64,000 nucleotides of DNA from the NCBI RefSeq assembly GCF_902686445.1, contig NC_062232.1:13003105-13067104 (forward strand). The letters run 5' to 3'. Origin of the DNA: Sciurus carolinensis. Its lineage: Eukaryota; Chordata; Mammalia; Rodentia; Sciuridae. The position numbers and the translations under genes are program-made. The notes beneath the pieces were generated by a model. It was not told the DNA's origin and made no database searches. It saw nothing but the letters and a program-made list of their open reading frames with translations. Shown here piece by piece: positions 1-10,460 of this stretch. Each line of letters starts with the position of its first letter. Position 1 is the stretch's first letter.

Positions 1-459
1 TCCTATTCAAGGTCTTTGAGGTCTTATATCTACCTGCAAATTGAATTGGCTACTATTGTCTTTCACATTTTTTTTCAGTCCTTGCCAAATTCTCAATTCT
101 TCAAGATTCCTCCAATATCTTACTAAAACTTTCCAATTAACATTTTTTATTTTTTCCCCACCATCCTGACTGGCATCACCAAGAACTAAAACCTACCTGC
201 CCAGGCAGATCTTTACTGGGACTCTAGATTGTCTGTTCCTGACACTTTATCCCCATTCCCTGTGCCCATCACTGGGATCTAAAGAAGTCTTGCAAGCTGA
301 AGCAGGTCAACAGGCAACCTTCATGCCTGGAACTTCTGCTTTGTGGACCATTCAGGGTGCTTTGAGTTCAACATCTAGAAATCTTCTTAACCAAATAGCC
401 CACTAACAAATCTATCAGATGGTGCAGCTGATCCTTCCTGAATAAAAGGCCACCAAAGG
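1..459. other. Unassigned sequence left of an LTR-like stretch
   Basis: No intact reading frame and no recognised single-copy gene. It ends in a broken, stop-containing stretch directly before the LTR-like block, which could be the decayed 3' end of an endogenous retrovirus, but I cannot show homology by eye. Confidence 0.3.
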
Positions 460-950
460 AGTAATGGACTTTTTTATTCAAAGAAAAGAATGCTTCTTCT
501 TTCCTTGAACAAGATGAGGAACTGACAAAGACTATCTTCCAGTCCAGTCTTTAGACAGGCTCCTCTTAGCCCTCATTTTAACTAAGAATCATTCTTACGC
601 TTTGTCTTCATCCTGCCTAGCCCAATTTTAGCAATAATCTTGCTAAGTTAGTTTACTGTGAATTCCCCTAGCCTTGATATCTGATCATCTTGGCCTGGCT
701 TCAGCAAAAGTGCTGTTAAGCCAACTTAGCAAGAATTCCTCAACCATTGATGCCTCATTTTAGTAATTTTCCATTCACTGTACTCATTGGCTATAAATCC
801 TCAGCTGTCTTTGCTGTATTTGGAGTTGAGAATGACCTCTCTCCTCTATTCTGATAGTCTTGACACCTGTCATAATAGTCCTGAATAAAGTCTCCCTTGC
901 CATTTTAACAAGTGTCAGAGTATTTTTTTCTTAAAAATATTAAAAATTCA
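460..950 (+). mobile_element. LTR-like sequence, probably class I endogenous retrovirus
   Basis: A CTATAAATCC TATA-type box (791-800) is followed about 90 bp later by AATAAA (884-889) and a T-rich stretch. This spacing of promoter and polyadenylation signal is typical of a gammaretrovirus-like LTR. The edges are not sharply defined and no matching second LTR is visible in the window, so it may be a solo or heavily decayed copy. The family is not assigned. Confidence 0.4.
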
Positions 951-1439
951 ACTCGTTAATGAGGGAACCAGTCAGATGCTACAACCAACTGAAGGGAGAT
1001 TCCAAAGAACAGACACATTTACAGATCAGGAATATTGAAATACATATGAAAATGAAGGCAAAACTTGTCTCTTCCACAGTGGGAGAAGGAAGTCAGTTGA
1101 ACCTCTACTAGGCAGAATTTGCATGCCTATGAACAAAAATAATTTTGCAAATACAGAGTTGTAAAGTAGCTCAATGGTAATGAAAGACTAGAATCACATA
1201 ATCCAGAAAGATGTGCTCCAGACTGTGCCAAATGCAGTCCATTACCTGATTCTGTATATAAAGTTTTATTGGAACACATTCATTTGTGTATTGTCTATGG
1301 CTGCTTTCATCGAGTAATTTGAGCATTGACCATTACCTCACAGAGCCTAAAATATTTTCTATCTGGTCTTTTATAGAAAATGTTTCCCTACCCTCCTGCT
1401 CTGGACAGTGCATAATTTTCTACTGAAGTATAAATTTCT

Positions 1440-1560
1440 CTTCCTACCACTGATAAGGAATATACTACTATTAGTCCCATTTTACAAATAAAGGAACTAA
1501 GGCCATTAAGTTATAGAACCAGAATTTTAACCCAGCTAAGTCAAGCCCCATCATTAGTGC
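1440..1560 (-). repeat. MIR SINE fragment
   Basis: Contains the reverse-complement MIR core (cattttacaaataaaggaact, then an accagaattttaacccag-like stretch). It is diverged, as expected for this ancient family. Confidence 0.55.
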
Positions 1561-1692
1561 TATGATCCATGAGTGGTTTATCCGGCTTCCATAACAACAA
1601 CAACAAAATCCTGAGGCTAAAATACACACCAAACATTACAACCCTTTAAAAATTATTTCATCTTTAAGAAAGAAAATGTTGTAGTTAGAAAT

Positions 1693-1740
1693 GTGTGCAT
1701 GTGTGTGTGTGTGGGTGTGTGTGCGCGTGCATGCACATGT
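1693..1740. repeat. (GT)n-rich microsatellite, interrupted
   Basis: An imperfect GT/GC dinucleotide run with a short pure (GT) core. Alternating purine-pyrimidine sequence of this kind can adopt Z-DNA. Confidence 0.85.
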
Positions 1741-2975
1741 GCCCATATATATGTGGTGGCAGGGAGCTGGTTAGGAAAGGAGTGACTGCTTGATAACTAA
1801 ATACCTTAACCTTACTTTTTATTCTTTGGTCCAAAACTACTTTTATAATGCAAGTGAATTAAATTGTGGCAGTTACTTGTATAAAATAGAGCATTAGTTG
1901 TACATCATCAAACAAGGAATTCATCCAGAAACAAAATTATTTCAATTTTTTGGTATAGTTTTGTTCTTTTTACCTCTCTCCAGTATCACAACTTTGTGCA
2001 AATTAACTTTGGTTGTCTCTTTCTTAAACAGTTGACTCTTCCCTCTTCCCCATTTATTATATTTTTCTTCTATATTAAAGCAATTGAAAGTGCTATTCTC
2101 TGAAAGGGATTAAGTAGGTTAATTAGCATTAAAAACCATTTCCTTTAGTCAGTGTTTAAAATCTCTAAATACTACCCCTGCTTTCCATCTTTCTCTCCAT
2201 TTTTTTCAATGGAAAAGTGAGATAAAACACTCCAGTGATAAGAGAATGTCTGAAAGCAAGCCCATCCCAGCCAATTTCCCAGTCAGGTTTGGAAATGGTG
2301 TCTTGAGCATCAGATTGCATGGGAAATCCTTGTCAAATCTCTTTTTATATATACTCATAAATAATACTTCCCAGAGTGTCACTAGTAGTCACAAGACACA
2401 GTGTGTTAATTTCAATGACAGAACTGCTGTGGAGAAAAATGAATAGACTGTTAATAGGATCACTCTTGAATAATAGCTAAATTATTACATTGTAGTGTGG
2501 TGGGTGTCACTTCCTTAGTGTGGCAAATTACATTTGAAGGTGCCAGTGTGAACATCTCAGGAATATTACATTGCACAGCACTTTAGAGGAATTTAAAACT
2601 TTTCTATAGCTTTCACTCCTTTAACAAAGCTCATGTCTATTTCTGTTTTCATTGGCTTTCATTAGGTGTAGCTGACCGTATCAGTTTTCTGCCATATCCC
2701 CTCAGTATACACCTCTATGCCACAAAGTTTTTATTGCAAACAACTGTGATGCTTTGACACAGGAACTTTCCAACTCTTTTCGTGTCCCTAGGCAAATCCG
2801 AAGTGCTGAAGAACAAATCTGTTCAAAAGGTGCCCTCATCTAGTGATGGGTGGGACTTGGGGAATAAATACCCAGCTTCTCCATCCCTCAAATGAAGTAA
2901 CTGGAGTGGAACAGCCCTAGGATATGGGGTAAAAATGGGGTCTAGGAGTTCCCCAGCAGTATTGGGCTCCTGTTG
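1741..2975. other. Intergenic sequence without recognisable genes
   Basis: AT-rich, diverged sequence. Only short chance open frames are present (the longest about 66 codons at 2246-2446, with no recognisable domain). No splice-flanked coding segment or RNA gene was seen. Confidence 0.6.
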
Positions 2976-2987
2976 CCTCCAGATTTT

Positions 2988-4284
2988 TTTTTTTTTACCT
3001 TTCTTTTTTTTTTTATTGTAAACAAATGGGATACATGTTGTTTCTCTGTCTGTACATGGCGTAAAGGCATACCATTTGTGTAATCATAAATTTACATAGG
3101 GTAATGTTGTTTGATTCATTCTGCCATTTTTTCCCTTCCCCCCCACCCCTCCCACCCCTCCCCTCCATCTATACAGTCCTTCCTTCCTCCATTCCTGCCC
3201 CCCTCCCTAAACCCAACTCCAACCCCAACACTAACCCTTCCCACCCCCCATTATGTGTCATCATCCACTTATTAGCGATATCATTCTTCCTTTGGTTTTT
3301 TGAGATTGGTTTATCTCACTTAGCATGATATTCTCCAGTTTCATCCATTTGCCTGCAAATGCCATAATTTTATCATTCTTTATGGCTGAGTAATATTCCA
3401 TTGTATATATATACCACATTTTCTTTATCCATTCATCAATTGAAGGACATCTAGGTTGGTTCCACAATCTGGCTATTGTGAATTGAGCAGCTATGAACAT
3501 TGATGTGGCTGTATCTCTGTAATATGCTGATTTTAAGTCCTTTGGGTATAGGCCAAGGAGTGGGATAGCTGGGTCAAATGGTGGTTCCATTCCAAGTTTC
3601 CTAAGGAATCTCCATACTGCTTTCCAGAGTGGCTGTACTAATTTGCAGCCCCACCAGCAATGTAAGAGTGTACCTTTCTCCCCACATCCTCGCCAACACC
3701 TGTTGTTGCTTGTATTCTTGATAATCGCCATTCTAATTGGGGTGAGATGGAATCTTAGGGTGGTTTTGATTTGCATTTCTCTTATTACTAGAGATGTTGA
3801 ACACTTTTCCATATGTTTGTTGATTGCTTGTATATCTTCTTCTGTGAAGTGTCTATTCATTTCCTTAGCCCATTTGTCAATTGGATTATTTATATTCTTG
3901 GTGTAGAGTTTTTTGAGTTCTTTATAGATTCTGGAGATTAGTGCTCTATCTGAAGTATGATTGGCAAAGATTTTCTCCCACTCTGTAGGCTCTTTCTTCA
4001 CATTGCTGATAGTTTCCTTTGCTGAGAGAAAGCTTTTTAGTTTGAATCTATCCCAGTTATTAATTCTTGCTTTTATTTCTTGTGCTATGGGAGTCCTGTT
4101 GAGGAAGTCTGGTCCTAAGCCGACATGTTGAAGCTCTGGACCTACTTTTTCTTCTATAAGATGCAAGGTCTCTGGTCTGATTCCGAGATCCTTAATCCAT
4201 TTTGAGTTTAGTTTCGTGCATGGTGAGAGATATGGGTTTAGTTTCATTCTGTTACATATGGATTTCCAATTCTCCAAGCACCTA
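2988..4284 (-). mobile_element. 5'-truncated L1 retrotransposon, recent copy
   Basis: The minus strand encodes an unbroken 338-codon C-terminal part of L1 ORF2 (3261-4277), including the end of the reverse transcriptase region and the cysteine-rich tail (motifs such as [17 protein letters not shown], then MEYYSAIKNDKIMAFAGKW). After the stop, in that strand's direction, comes a G-rich polypurine 3' UTR and an A-tail, seen here as T tracts near 2985-3015. A 12-bp direct repeat, cctccagatttt, lies at 2976-2987 and 4285-4296 and marks the target-site duplication. The intact frame and clean duplication indicate a young insertion, but it is truncated and cannot be autonomous. Confidence 0.93.
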
Positions 4285-4650
4285 CCTCCAGATTTTGATA
4301 ATGTTCCTTGTATTAACTGGCTTCCCTTCCTGTCTCATTTTCTCTACTGATGTTTCCTGGAATCATCATCCAAAGAAATGACTTACATTCAAATCTTTGT
4401 CTTAGATTCTGCTTCTAGAGTAACCTACATGAAGACAGAAAGTGAATATAAATTGTTTTTTTTTACCAATTATCAAGTAACAAAAGCGATAATCTATAAT
4501 TCCTTTCATTCCTTCCATAGACTGAGACAACTTTGCAGTCTCAGTCAGTTTGAGGTGCTGTAACAATGCCATAGACTAGGTGGCTTAAACAACAAATATT
4601 CATTTTTCAATTGTGGAGTCTTGGAAGTCCAAGTTCAAGGTACCAGCATA

Positions 4651-4735
4651 GGGCTGGGGATATAACTCAGGAATAGAGCTTGTGCCTAGCATATGTGAGG
4701 CTCTGGGTTCCATCCTTAGCACAAAAAATAAAAAT
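4651..4735 (+). mobile_element. ID SINE (tRNA-derived)
   Basis: Begins gggctggggatataactcag, carries internal Pol III A- and B-box-like sequences (ggttccatcc as the B-box) and ends in an A-rich tail. It adjoins the 5' end of the GSTM-like retrocopy and is not separated from it by an obvious target-site duplication of its own. Confidence 0.85.
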
Positions 4736-5558
4736 GGTGGCCTGTCTTTGAAAGCCTGCAAGTTGCCTCACCATGTCATCCAAGTCGTCTGTGGTTCTGG
4801 GTTATTAGGATATTCACAGGTTGGTGCATGCGATCCTCCTGCTCCTGGAGTTCACTGATACATCCTATGAGGAAATATGGTACATTTTCAGGAAAACTCC
4901 AGACTACAATTGAAGCCTATGGCTGGGTGTGAAGTTCAAGCTAGATCTGGACTTTCCTAATCTTCCTTACCTCATGGATGGGAAGAACAAGATCACCCAG
5001 AGTAATAAATACCATTTTGCAATACATCGCTCGCAAGCACATGTGTGGTGAAACCAAAGAAGAAAAGATTTGAGTCGACATCATGGAGAACCAAATAATG
5101 GATTTCTGCATGCAACTGATTCACCTCTGCTACAATTCTGACCATGAAAAAATGAAGCCTCAGTACTTGGAACAGCTACCTGCACAACTGAAACTATTCT
5201 CCTTGTTCCTGGGGAAGTACTCATGGTTTGTAGGGGAAAAACTTATTTTGGTGGATTTTCTCACCTATGATGTCTTAGACCAGAACTGTATGTTTGAGCC
5301 TAAGTGCCCAGATGAGTTCCCAAATCTGAAGGCTTTTATGTGCCGCTTTGAGGCCTTTGAGAAAATAGCTGCCTACTTGCAGTCTGTTTGCTTCTTCAAG
5401 ATGCCCATCAATAACAAGATGGCCAAGTGGGACAACAAATATATTTGCTGAGCAAGAGAAACTGCTTGTTTTGTTCCATCCTATACCCAGGGGACTGTAC
5501 TCTTCTCTGCGCTTTCCAATAAATAGCACTTAGGTTAAAAAAATAATAAAATAAAAAC
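4736..5558 (+). pseudogene. GSTM3-like processed pseudogene (mu-class glutathione S-transferase)
   Basis: This is an intronless copy of a mu-class glutathione S-transferase mRNA. Such enzymes conjugate glutathione to electrophiles in the cytosol. The ancestral start is ATG at 4773 (MSSKSSVVLGY), but the next codon, tryptophan in the family, is TAG, and more lesions follow in the N-terminal thioredoxin-like domain. The C-terminal helical domain survives as an open frame from 5083 to 5451 (122 codons; motifs DFLTYDVLDQN, PNLKAFMCRFEAFEKIAAYL and KMPINNKMAKW), ending close to the normal family C-terminus. AATAAA at 5519-5524 is followed by an A-rich tail (5537-5557). The wording (SSDHEK-like segment, KMPINNKMA) fits GSTM3 better than GSTM1/2 from memory; an alignment would settle this. 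With the tryptophan codon stopped and no intact N-terminus, it should not make an enzyme. Confidence 0.93.
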
Positions 5559-5802
5559 GGTGCAGCATGTTCAGTGTCTGGTGAGGGTTTTCTCCTAACT
5601 CATCATCAGCCTCTCTCCCTGAGTCCTCACATGGTGAAAGGAGTGAGAAGTTCTTTGAGATGTCTTTTATGTTAGAGCATTGTAGTTATGCATAGTAGTT
5701 GGGATCATTTTGACAGAACCATACATGCATGAAATTTGATTTCATTCCCCAATCCCCCCTTTTCTGTTTCCTTCTCCCTCTGCCTATTCTCCTTCCTCTA
5801 TT

Positions 5803-6004
5803 TTTTGGGGGGATACTAGAGATTGAACTGAGGGGTGCTTGGCCACTGAGCCACATCCACAACCCTCTTTTGTATTTCATTTAGAGATAAGGTCTTACTG
5901 AGTTGCTTAGAAACTTGCTCTTGCTAAGGTTGGATTTGAACTCTCAATCCTGTCTCAGCCTCCTGAGCCACTGGGATTACAGGTGCGAGCCAAAGGACCC
6001 TGTT
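5803..6004 (-). mobile_element. B1/Alu-like SINE with ID part (B1-dID type)
   Basis: In reverse, the tRNA-derived part (gattgaactgaggggtgctt...ccactgagccacat) is followed by the 7SL-derived part (gagttgctt, ctcagcctcctgagccactgggattacagg). It is flanked by a 12-bp direct repeat, ccttcctctatt, at 5791-5802 and 6005-6016. That supports a single insertion into the L1. Confidence 0.9.
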
Positions 6005-6035
6005 CCTTCCTCTATTGATCTTTCTTTCACTTATG

Positions 6036-6122
6036 TATTTATTTATTGTGGTGCTGGGGATTGAACCCAGGACCTTGTGCATGCAAGGCAAGCACTGTAC
6101 CAACTTAGTTATATCCCCAGCT
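6036..6122 (-). mobile_element. ID SINE
   Basis: A TTTA-rich tail followed by gtggtgctggggattgaac, ccttgtgcatgcaaggcaag and atatccccag, the reverse complement of an ID element. Confidence 0.88.
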
Positions 6123-6639
6123 CTTATTTATTTTTGATTGTTTCTTTCTACTTATACATAAAGGTGAAATTCCCTGGGGTATATTTACATGATTTTGTTA
6201 AAATGATTTTATTAAAATCGCATAAAATGATTTTGTTAAATTCATTCTTCATTTCCTCCCCTTTCTCATCCTTCCTCCCTCCCTTTTGATCCCCTTCTAC
6301 TCCACTGATTGTCCATATATCTTTATGATATCCTATCCTTCCCTCCTTCTTTCCCTTATTTTGCTCTAGCTTCTGCATAGGAGAGAAAATATTCAACCTT
6401 TGATTTCCTGATACTGGTTTATTTCACTTAGCATTATGTTCTCCATTTCCTGGGGTCATTTTTACAAGGACACTAATTCAATTCATGATGGTTGTATGCA
6501 TATAACCTAATCAATTCCTCAATCACCTCCTAATACTATCACTTGAGGGTCAATATTTCAACATAATGAGTTTTGGAAAATACAAACATTCAGTCCATAG
6601 CACTTATTAAATCTCTGGCTTCTATAGGAAGGCACCATG

Positions 6640-6890
6640 TTACATTAGGAAAACCATGGATTTGGGGTTTAGATTCAACCTTGAGTTCAAATCCTGCCTT
6701 TATCATTGACTGGCTGATGACCTGTGTGACCTTGTTCAAGTTATTTTGCCTCAACGAACATCGAGTTTTCCACTTACAAAGGAGGGATAATTCCTCTGTC
6801 CAGAGTTGATAAGAGAAATAACTGCATAATGTATGTCAACAGGTCAGTACAGCACTTAACATAGTAGTAACCCAATAAATTTCAGTTGCC
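6640..6890 (+). repeat. MIR SINE
   Basis: MIR order is preserved: ggatttggggtttagattcaa, gacctgtgtgaccttgttcaag, cagcacttaacatagtagtaa and aataaatttcagttg. Moderately diverged. Confidence 0.75.
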
Positions 6891-7069
6891 TGACCTCCAA
6901 TTGCTGGTCACTACCAGTGGAATGTAATGTTCTTGTCCTTGTAGCATTTTTCATGGAATATAGAGCAGATAAATAAACAGATTAAGAATACATCAATATT
7001 CCAAGCTTCATGTGATGGGAAAAATAGTAGTAAAAATAACTCTGAAGAAAATCTTGTTTAGCTAAAAAT

Positions 7070-8440
7070 TTTTCCAGTCTATCTTTTAATTAGTTTAAAA
7101 ATTTTTAGCATTACAAAACTAAACTACTCTTGTAGTTCTATAACAAACAAAAAATTGTGAGCAAAAAAATCCCAAAATAAAACAAAGCAGGGAGAGGCTT
7201 ATAAAACTAAATATGGAGCTCAGAACTAACAGCTGAATGGGGGAAGGAATTAAAATAATTAAAAATCACGAGTGAATGATAAAGTGTAGAGAAACTAAAT
7301 TTACAGACTATTTAAAACCTGGAATTGCTGACTGTTCAGAAACTACACAGATGAATCAAGGGTGGTGAACAGTTGAAAGGGATTATGGATAAATCTACAT
7401 TGTTCCAGTTGTTACCCATGCCACCATCATGGCAGTTAGATATTGAACCAGGCAAATGTTTGTAGCAGATCCAGTGATTGTAACCTGCCTATCAATAGAT
7501 CCTGCCACTGGGTTTGCAGTTTTGATATGTGTCCCAGACATCTGGTGAACCTTGTTGATCTTGGCACCCTGAAGCCCCATTAATATGGTTGGAATAATGA
7601 GTTCATGAGTAGTCATAGCAGATGCATCCAAACCTGCCCAATAACCTTTCACTGCTGGGGAATGAATGCAATGCCACTGAATCGGATATTGCCATGCAAA
7701 GTAGGAAAACAAGATTTGAATTGCCAACTGGGGCAGCTCCATCAAATGAGGCTGTGGAATAGTGTGCTGTTCTTGAAATGGTAGAGGCCTCTTTATAGGA
7801 GATCTCTCCAGGTCAGAGTTAAAGCACATGGATGGGAGGTGTGAGGAAAGCTTATGCTGTTGCTGCCTGTGTTGACCTGTCCTAACTACTTTCAAAGGTA
7901 ACTGAAGAGCTGGGTGGACTTCAGGGTTGGGAAAACTCCACTTCGAGCATACAGGTCTGTTTGACACACTAAATTATGGATTGTCAAATACTAACAGTTG
8001 TGACAACCTGTTCAGTAGAGGTGGGAAGAACATTCGCTGCCACTTGCACCTGAACACTTCTACTCTCATATTTCCTTGATCTTGTAACTACAATTGCCAG
8101 TGAGAGAACCACATTGACTAGCAGGGACCATCATGTTCAGGGTGATCAGGGTCTATTGGTTCCTGAGATTTTGTCTTTCAGTTTGTCAATGATCATAGCA
8201 AAGTTTTACTGATGGATCATAGCAAGTTTTACAGATGGAGTTTAGGGGATTCAGTTAAAGTAGTAATTCTCTCAGTACAATTTCCTTCTGAGATGCTGAT
8301 ATATTCACTACTCTACGTATCTTCTTAAGTCCCCTTCTTGATGATACTACCAAATTCCATGCATAAATGGTGAATGGTGAAAGTGACTTGTAATTCCTCT
8401 TCAAACATATATCTCATCCATCCCCATGGTCCTTGACACC
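7070..8440 (-). pseudogene. PCBP2 processed pseudogene (poly(rC)-binding protein)
   Basis: This is an intronless minus-strand copy of the whole coding sequence and 3' UTR of PCBP2, a KH-domain RNA-binding protein that regulates mRNA stability and translation. The ancestral start lies near 8420. KH1 remains as an LTIRL/LMHG-like stretch and FAMIIDKL. KH2 remains as PASQCGSLTG, with the GKGG binding loop changed to GNCS and stops after KIKEI. The last 190 codons are open (7395-7967) and include VKGYWAGLDAS, GAKIN and DRQVTITGSA of KH3, but the KH3 GXXG region carries an in-frame deletion. The SIDRQVT and GAKIN wording favours PCBP2 over PCBP1. The 3' UTR resemblance continues left to about 7070 (from memory of the family, so inferred). 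A local tandem duplication near 8195-8240 adds further damage. No function is expected from the open fragment. Confidence 0.9.
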
Positions 8441-8609
8441 TTCCTGTAGATTTCTATTTTTCTGTCTTTGGTATACCCTTCCCCTTTCCACCTACTCTCC
8501 TTTGCTCCTTAGTTGGCATGAGTCTACAGTTTTGGCTTGCACCACTATCAGTGACCAAAGACTTAAATACTCAAAGTCAAGTTTTCCAGAACACCACTTG
8601 ACATGGAGA

Positions 8610-9460
8610 CAGATGTGATTAAAATATGAGGCATAAAAGAAAAACAATGGACACATTTGGTTACACTTAAATGGAGAACTTATGTTAGCAAAAGGCATCA
8701 TTAAGAAAGAAAAAGTAAGCCATAGAGAGAAGATATTTTCGATTCCTGTACCTAACAAAGGGCATTTAGATAGAATACATAAAGAACTCTTATAAAATAA
8801 GAAAAAATCAAAACCCAAGAGAAAAAATGAGCAAAGGAGTTGAACATGAGCCAAGAGGATACCCAAATATTGATAAACATAATAAAACGTTTCCAAAGTC
8901 ATCAGTAGTTATAAAAATCAAATTAAAATCTCCACTACACTCTGAATAGTTTTTTTAAAAATTAAAATATCTGACACTACCAAGTACAATGTAGGATGTG
9001 GAACACTGAACAAACTGTCATACACTACTGGTAGAAGTGTCAATTGGTACCATCAATTAGAAAAGCAATTTGAAATTATCTGTTAAAGGTGGAGATAATT
9101 CTACCTTATGCCCCCTGCAATACATATTGTAGAATTCCATTTATATAGCTTTTGAAAAGAAATTCAACCAGTCTATAGTTTGAGGATATATACTTATGTG
9201 GTAAAAAATTAAACACTGCAAGAAGTTATTACCATAGAGTCAGGAGAATAGTTACTTCTAGGGAGAAAGGAGGGCCTTGTGATGGGCCAGAAGTACAGGG
9301 ATGTAGTGGAGAGGATAGCGACATTTAGTTTCTTGACCTGGCTGATAGTTACAAGAGTGGTTAGTCTGTAGTAATTCAGGTTGCTGCAAGCTTTTACTTC
9401 ATGTACTTTCTCATATGCATACTATGTTTCATTATAAGCATGTTTAAAAAACTCAGTGTC
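8610..9460 (+). mobile_element. Old L1M element (end of ORF2 and 3' UTR)
   Basis: Recognisable decayed L1 ORF2 tail: aaaatgagcaaaggagttgaac, then aaattaaaatctccactac, then gtgtggaacactgaac-type sequence and catacactactggtagaagtg. Many substitutions and stops mark it as an old copy. Confidence 0.75.
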
Positions 9461-9485
9461 TACTCTGAAAAACACTGGTTAGGGT

Positions 9486-9557
9486 AATTTTAATATACAT
9501 CACTCACAGAAAGGCTCTTCCATGGGGGCCTTTCTATGAGTGATGTATATTAAAATT
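9486..9557. repeat. Near-perfect inverted repeat (30-bp arms, 12-nt loop)
   Basis: The arms are 9486-9515 and 9528-9557; they pair at 29 of 30 positions, with loop tcttccatgggg. As RNA this would be a pre-miRNA-sized hairpin; as DNA it could be a foldback transposon relic. It lies just right of the L1M fossil. No family is recognised. Confidence 0.9.
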
Positions 9558-9599
9558 CATTTTGGGAACAAGGGAGTAAAGGAAGACAAACAGGTCTTT

Positions 9600-10155
9600 A
9601 ATATGCCAAGGTATATTGTGAAATTACAAAAGGTCAAAAGTATGTAGTGACTGTGTGATCACAAGACCCTTTTTCTAAGGTTTATTTTATAGAGAACACA
9701 CTTAGGAAAGTAGGTGGGATAAATATAAATCAAGTCCTAGCTCCATGAGCTAGTTGATCTGGTCTGATCAAAGACTTTAGGAGTTTTGTGTAAAACATAC
9801 AAATGCAAAGCAGTAAACAAATGAAGTTTTAGGTGATGGTGAGTTGGAGGCCCTCTAGGTTTTTTAAATTCTCATCATTTCAAGTGTCTACTCAATTGAT
9901 CCCAAACACTTGAATAGTGAGGGATCAGCCCATAACTATGCCATTGGATAATAAATTTGACACATATCCTAAAACTTATTTCTCTGTTTCTGCTTATTTC
10001 AATTTTTATACTGACCATGATAATTATTTGTCTGTGGATGGATAGATCCCATATTTGCTCACTTTGTTGTTGTATTTTCATGCCAGTCTCAGTTGTTTAT
10101 AAGCAAAATCATTTTGATGGTATCCAACATCTTCCCTGATGTTGGTACTATTCTC
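9600..10155. other. Intergenic sequence, nothing recognised
   Basis: AT-rich diverged sequence with only short chance open frames. Confidence 0.5.
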
Positions 10156-10460
10156 ACTGGAACAGTATGTCAGCTACTGTATAACAAAGCATCCCAAACT
10201 GAGTGCTTTAAATCAACAACCACAATTCTGTGGTCTGGAAATTCAGGCTGGACTCAGATGGATGAGTCTTCTGTTGGTCTCAGCTAAGTGACACTCATGT
10301 GCTTGCAGGCAGATGTTGAGTAAGCAAGGATACTAGTTGGCTGTTAGCTGAGGCAGCTATTTGCGTTCTAGTCATGAGTCTCTCTCATCATTCATCAGAC
10401 AGCCCTGAATGAGCTTGTTCACATGGTAGCCTATAAAGAAAGTCCCAAGAACAACAAGAG
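10156..10460. mobile_element. Old ERVL-group LTR fragment (LTR16/LTR33-like)
   Basis: Carries ctgtataacaaagcatccca, gagtgctttaaatcaacaac and cacaattctgtggtctgg, which match the widespread 'ataacaaa-ccaccccaaaactta-gtggcttaaaacaaca' LTR pattern. The exact family is not decided. Confidence 0.55.

Larger units (their letters stand above)
5671..6452 (-). mobile_element. L1 3' end fragment, interrupted by SINEs
   Basis: The 3' end of a rodent L1 in reverse orientation. The right part reads agcttctgcataggagagaa and ggtttatttcacttagcatt, the same end-of-ORF2 and 3' UTR sequence as the L1 at 2988-4284. Two SINEs sit inside it, and the whole block sits inside the MLT1 LTR. Confidence 0.75.
4538..6602 (-). 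mobile_element. MLT1-type MaLR LTR, split into three pieces by later insertions
   Basis: Three separated segments (about 4538-4649, 5559-5670 and 6453-6602) read in order as one MLT1A-like LTR in reverse: the cagtcagtttgaggtgctgt end, then ggtctggtgaggg/tcctcacatggtg, then cctcctaatactatcac and tacaaacattcagtccatag. The gaps hold an ID element plus GSTM retrocopy and an L1 with SINEs. The LTR is therefore older than all its inserts. Confidence 0.75.

Noticed and set aside
5083..5451. 122-codon GSTM frame as a real gene
   Set aside because: Upstream in-frame stop in the N-terminal domain, no introns, and an A-tail. It is a processed pseudogene.
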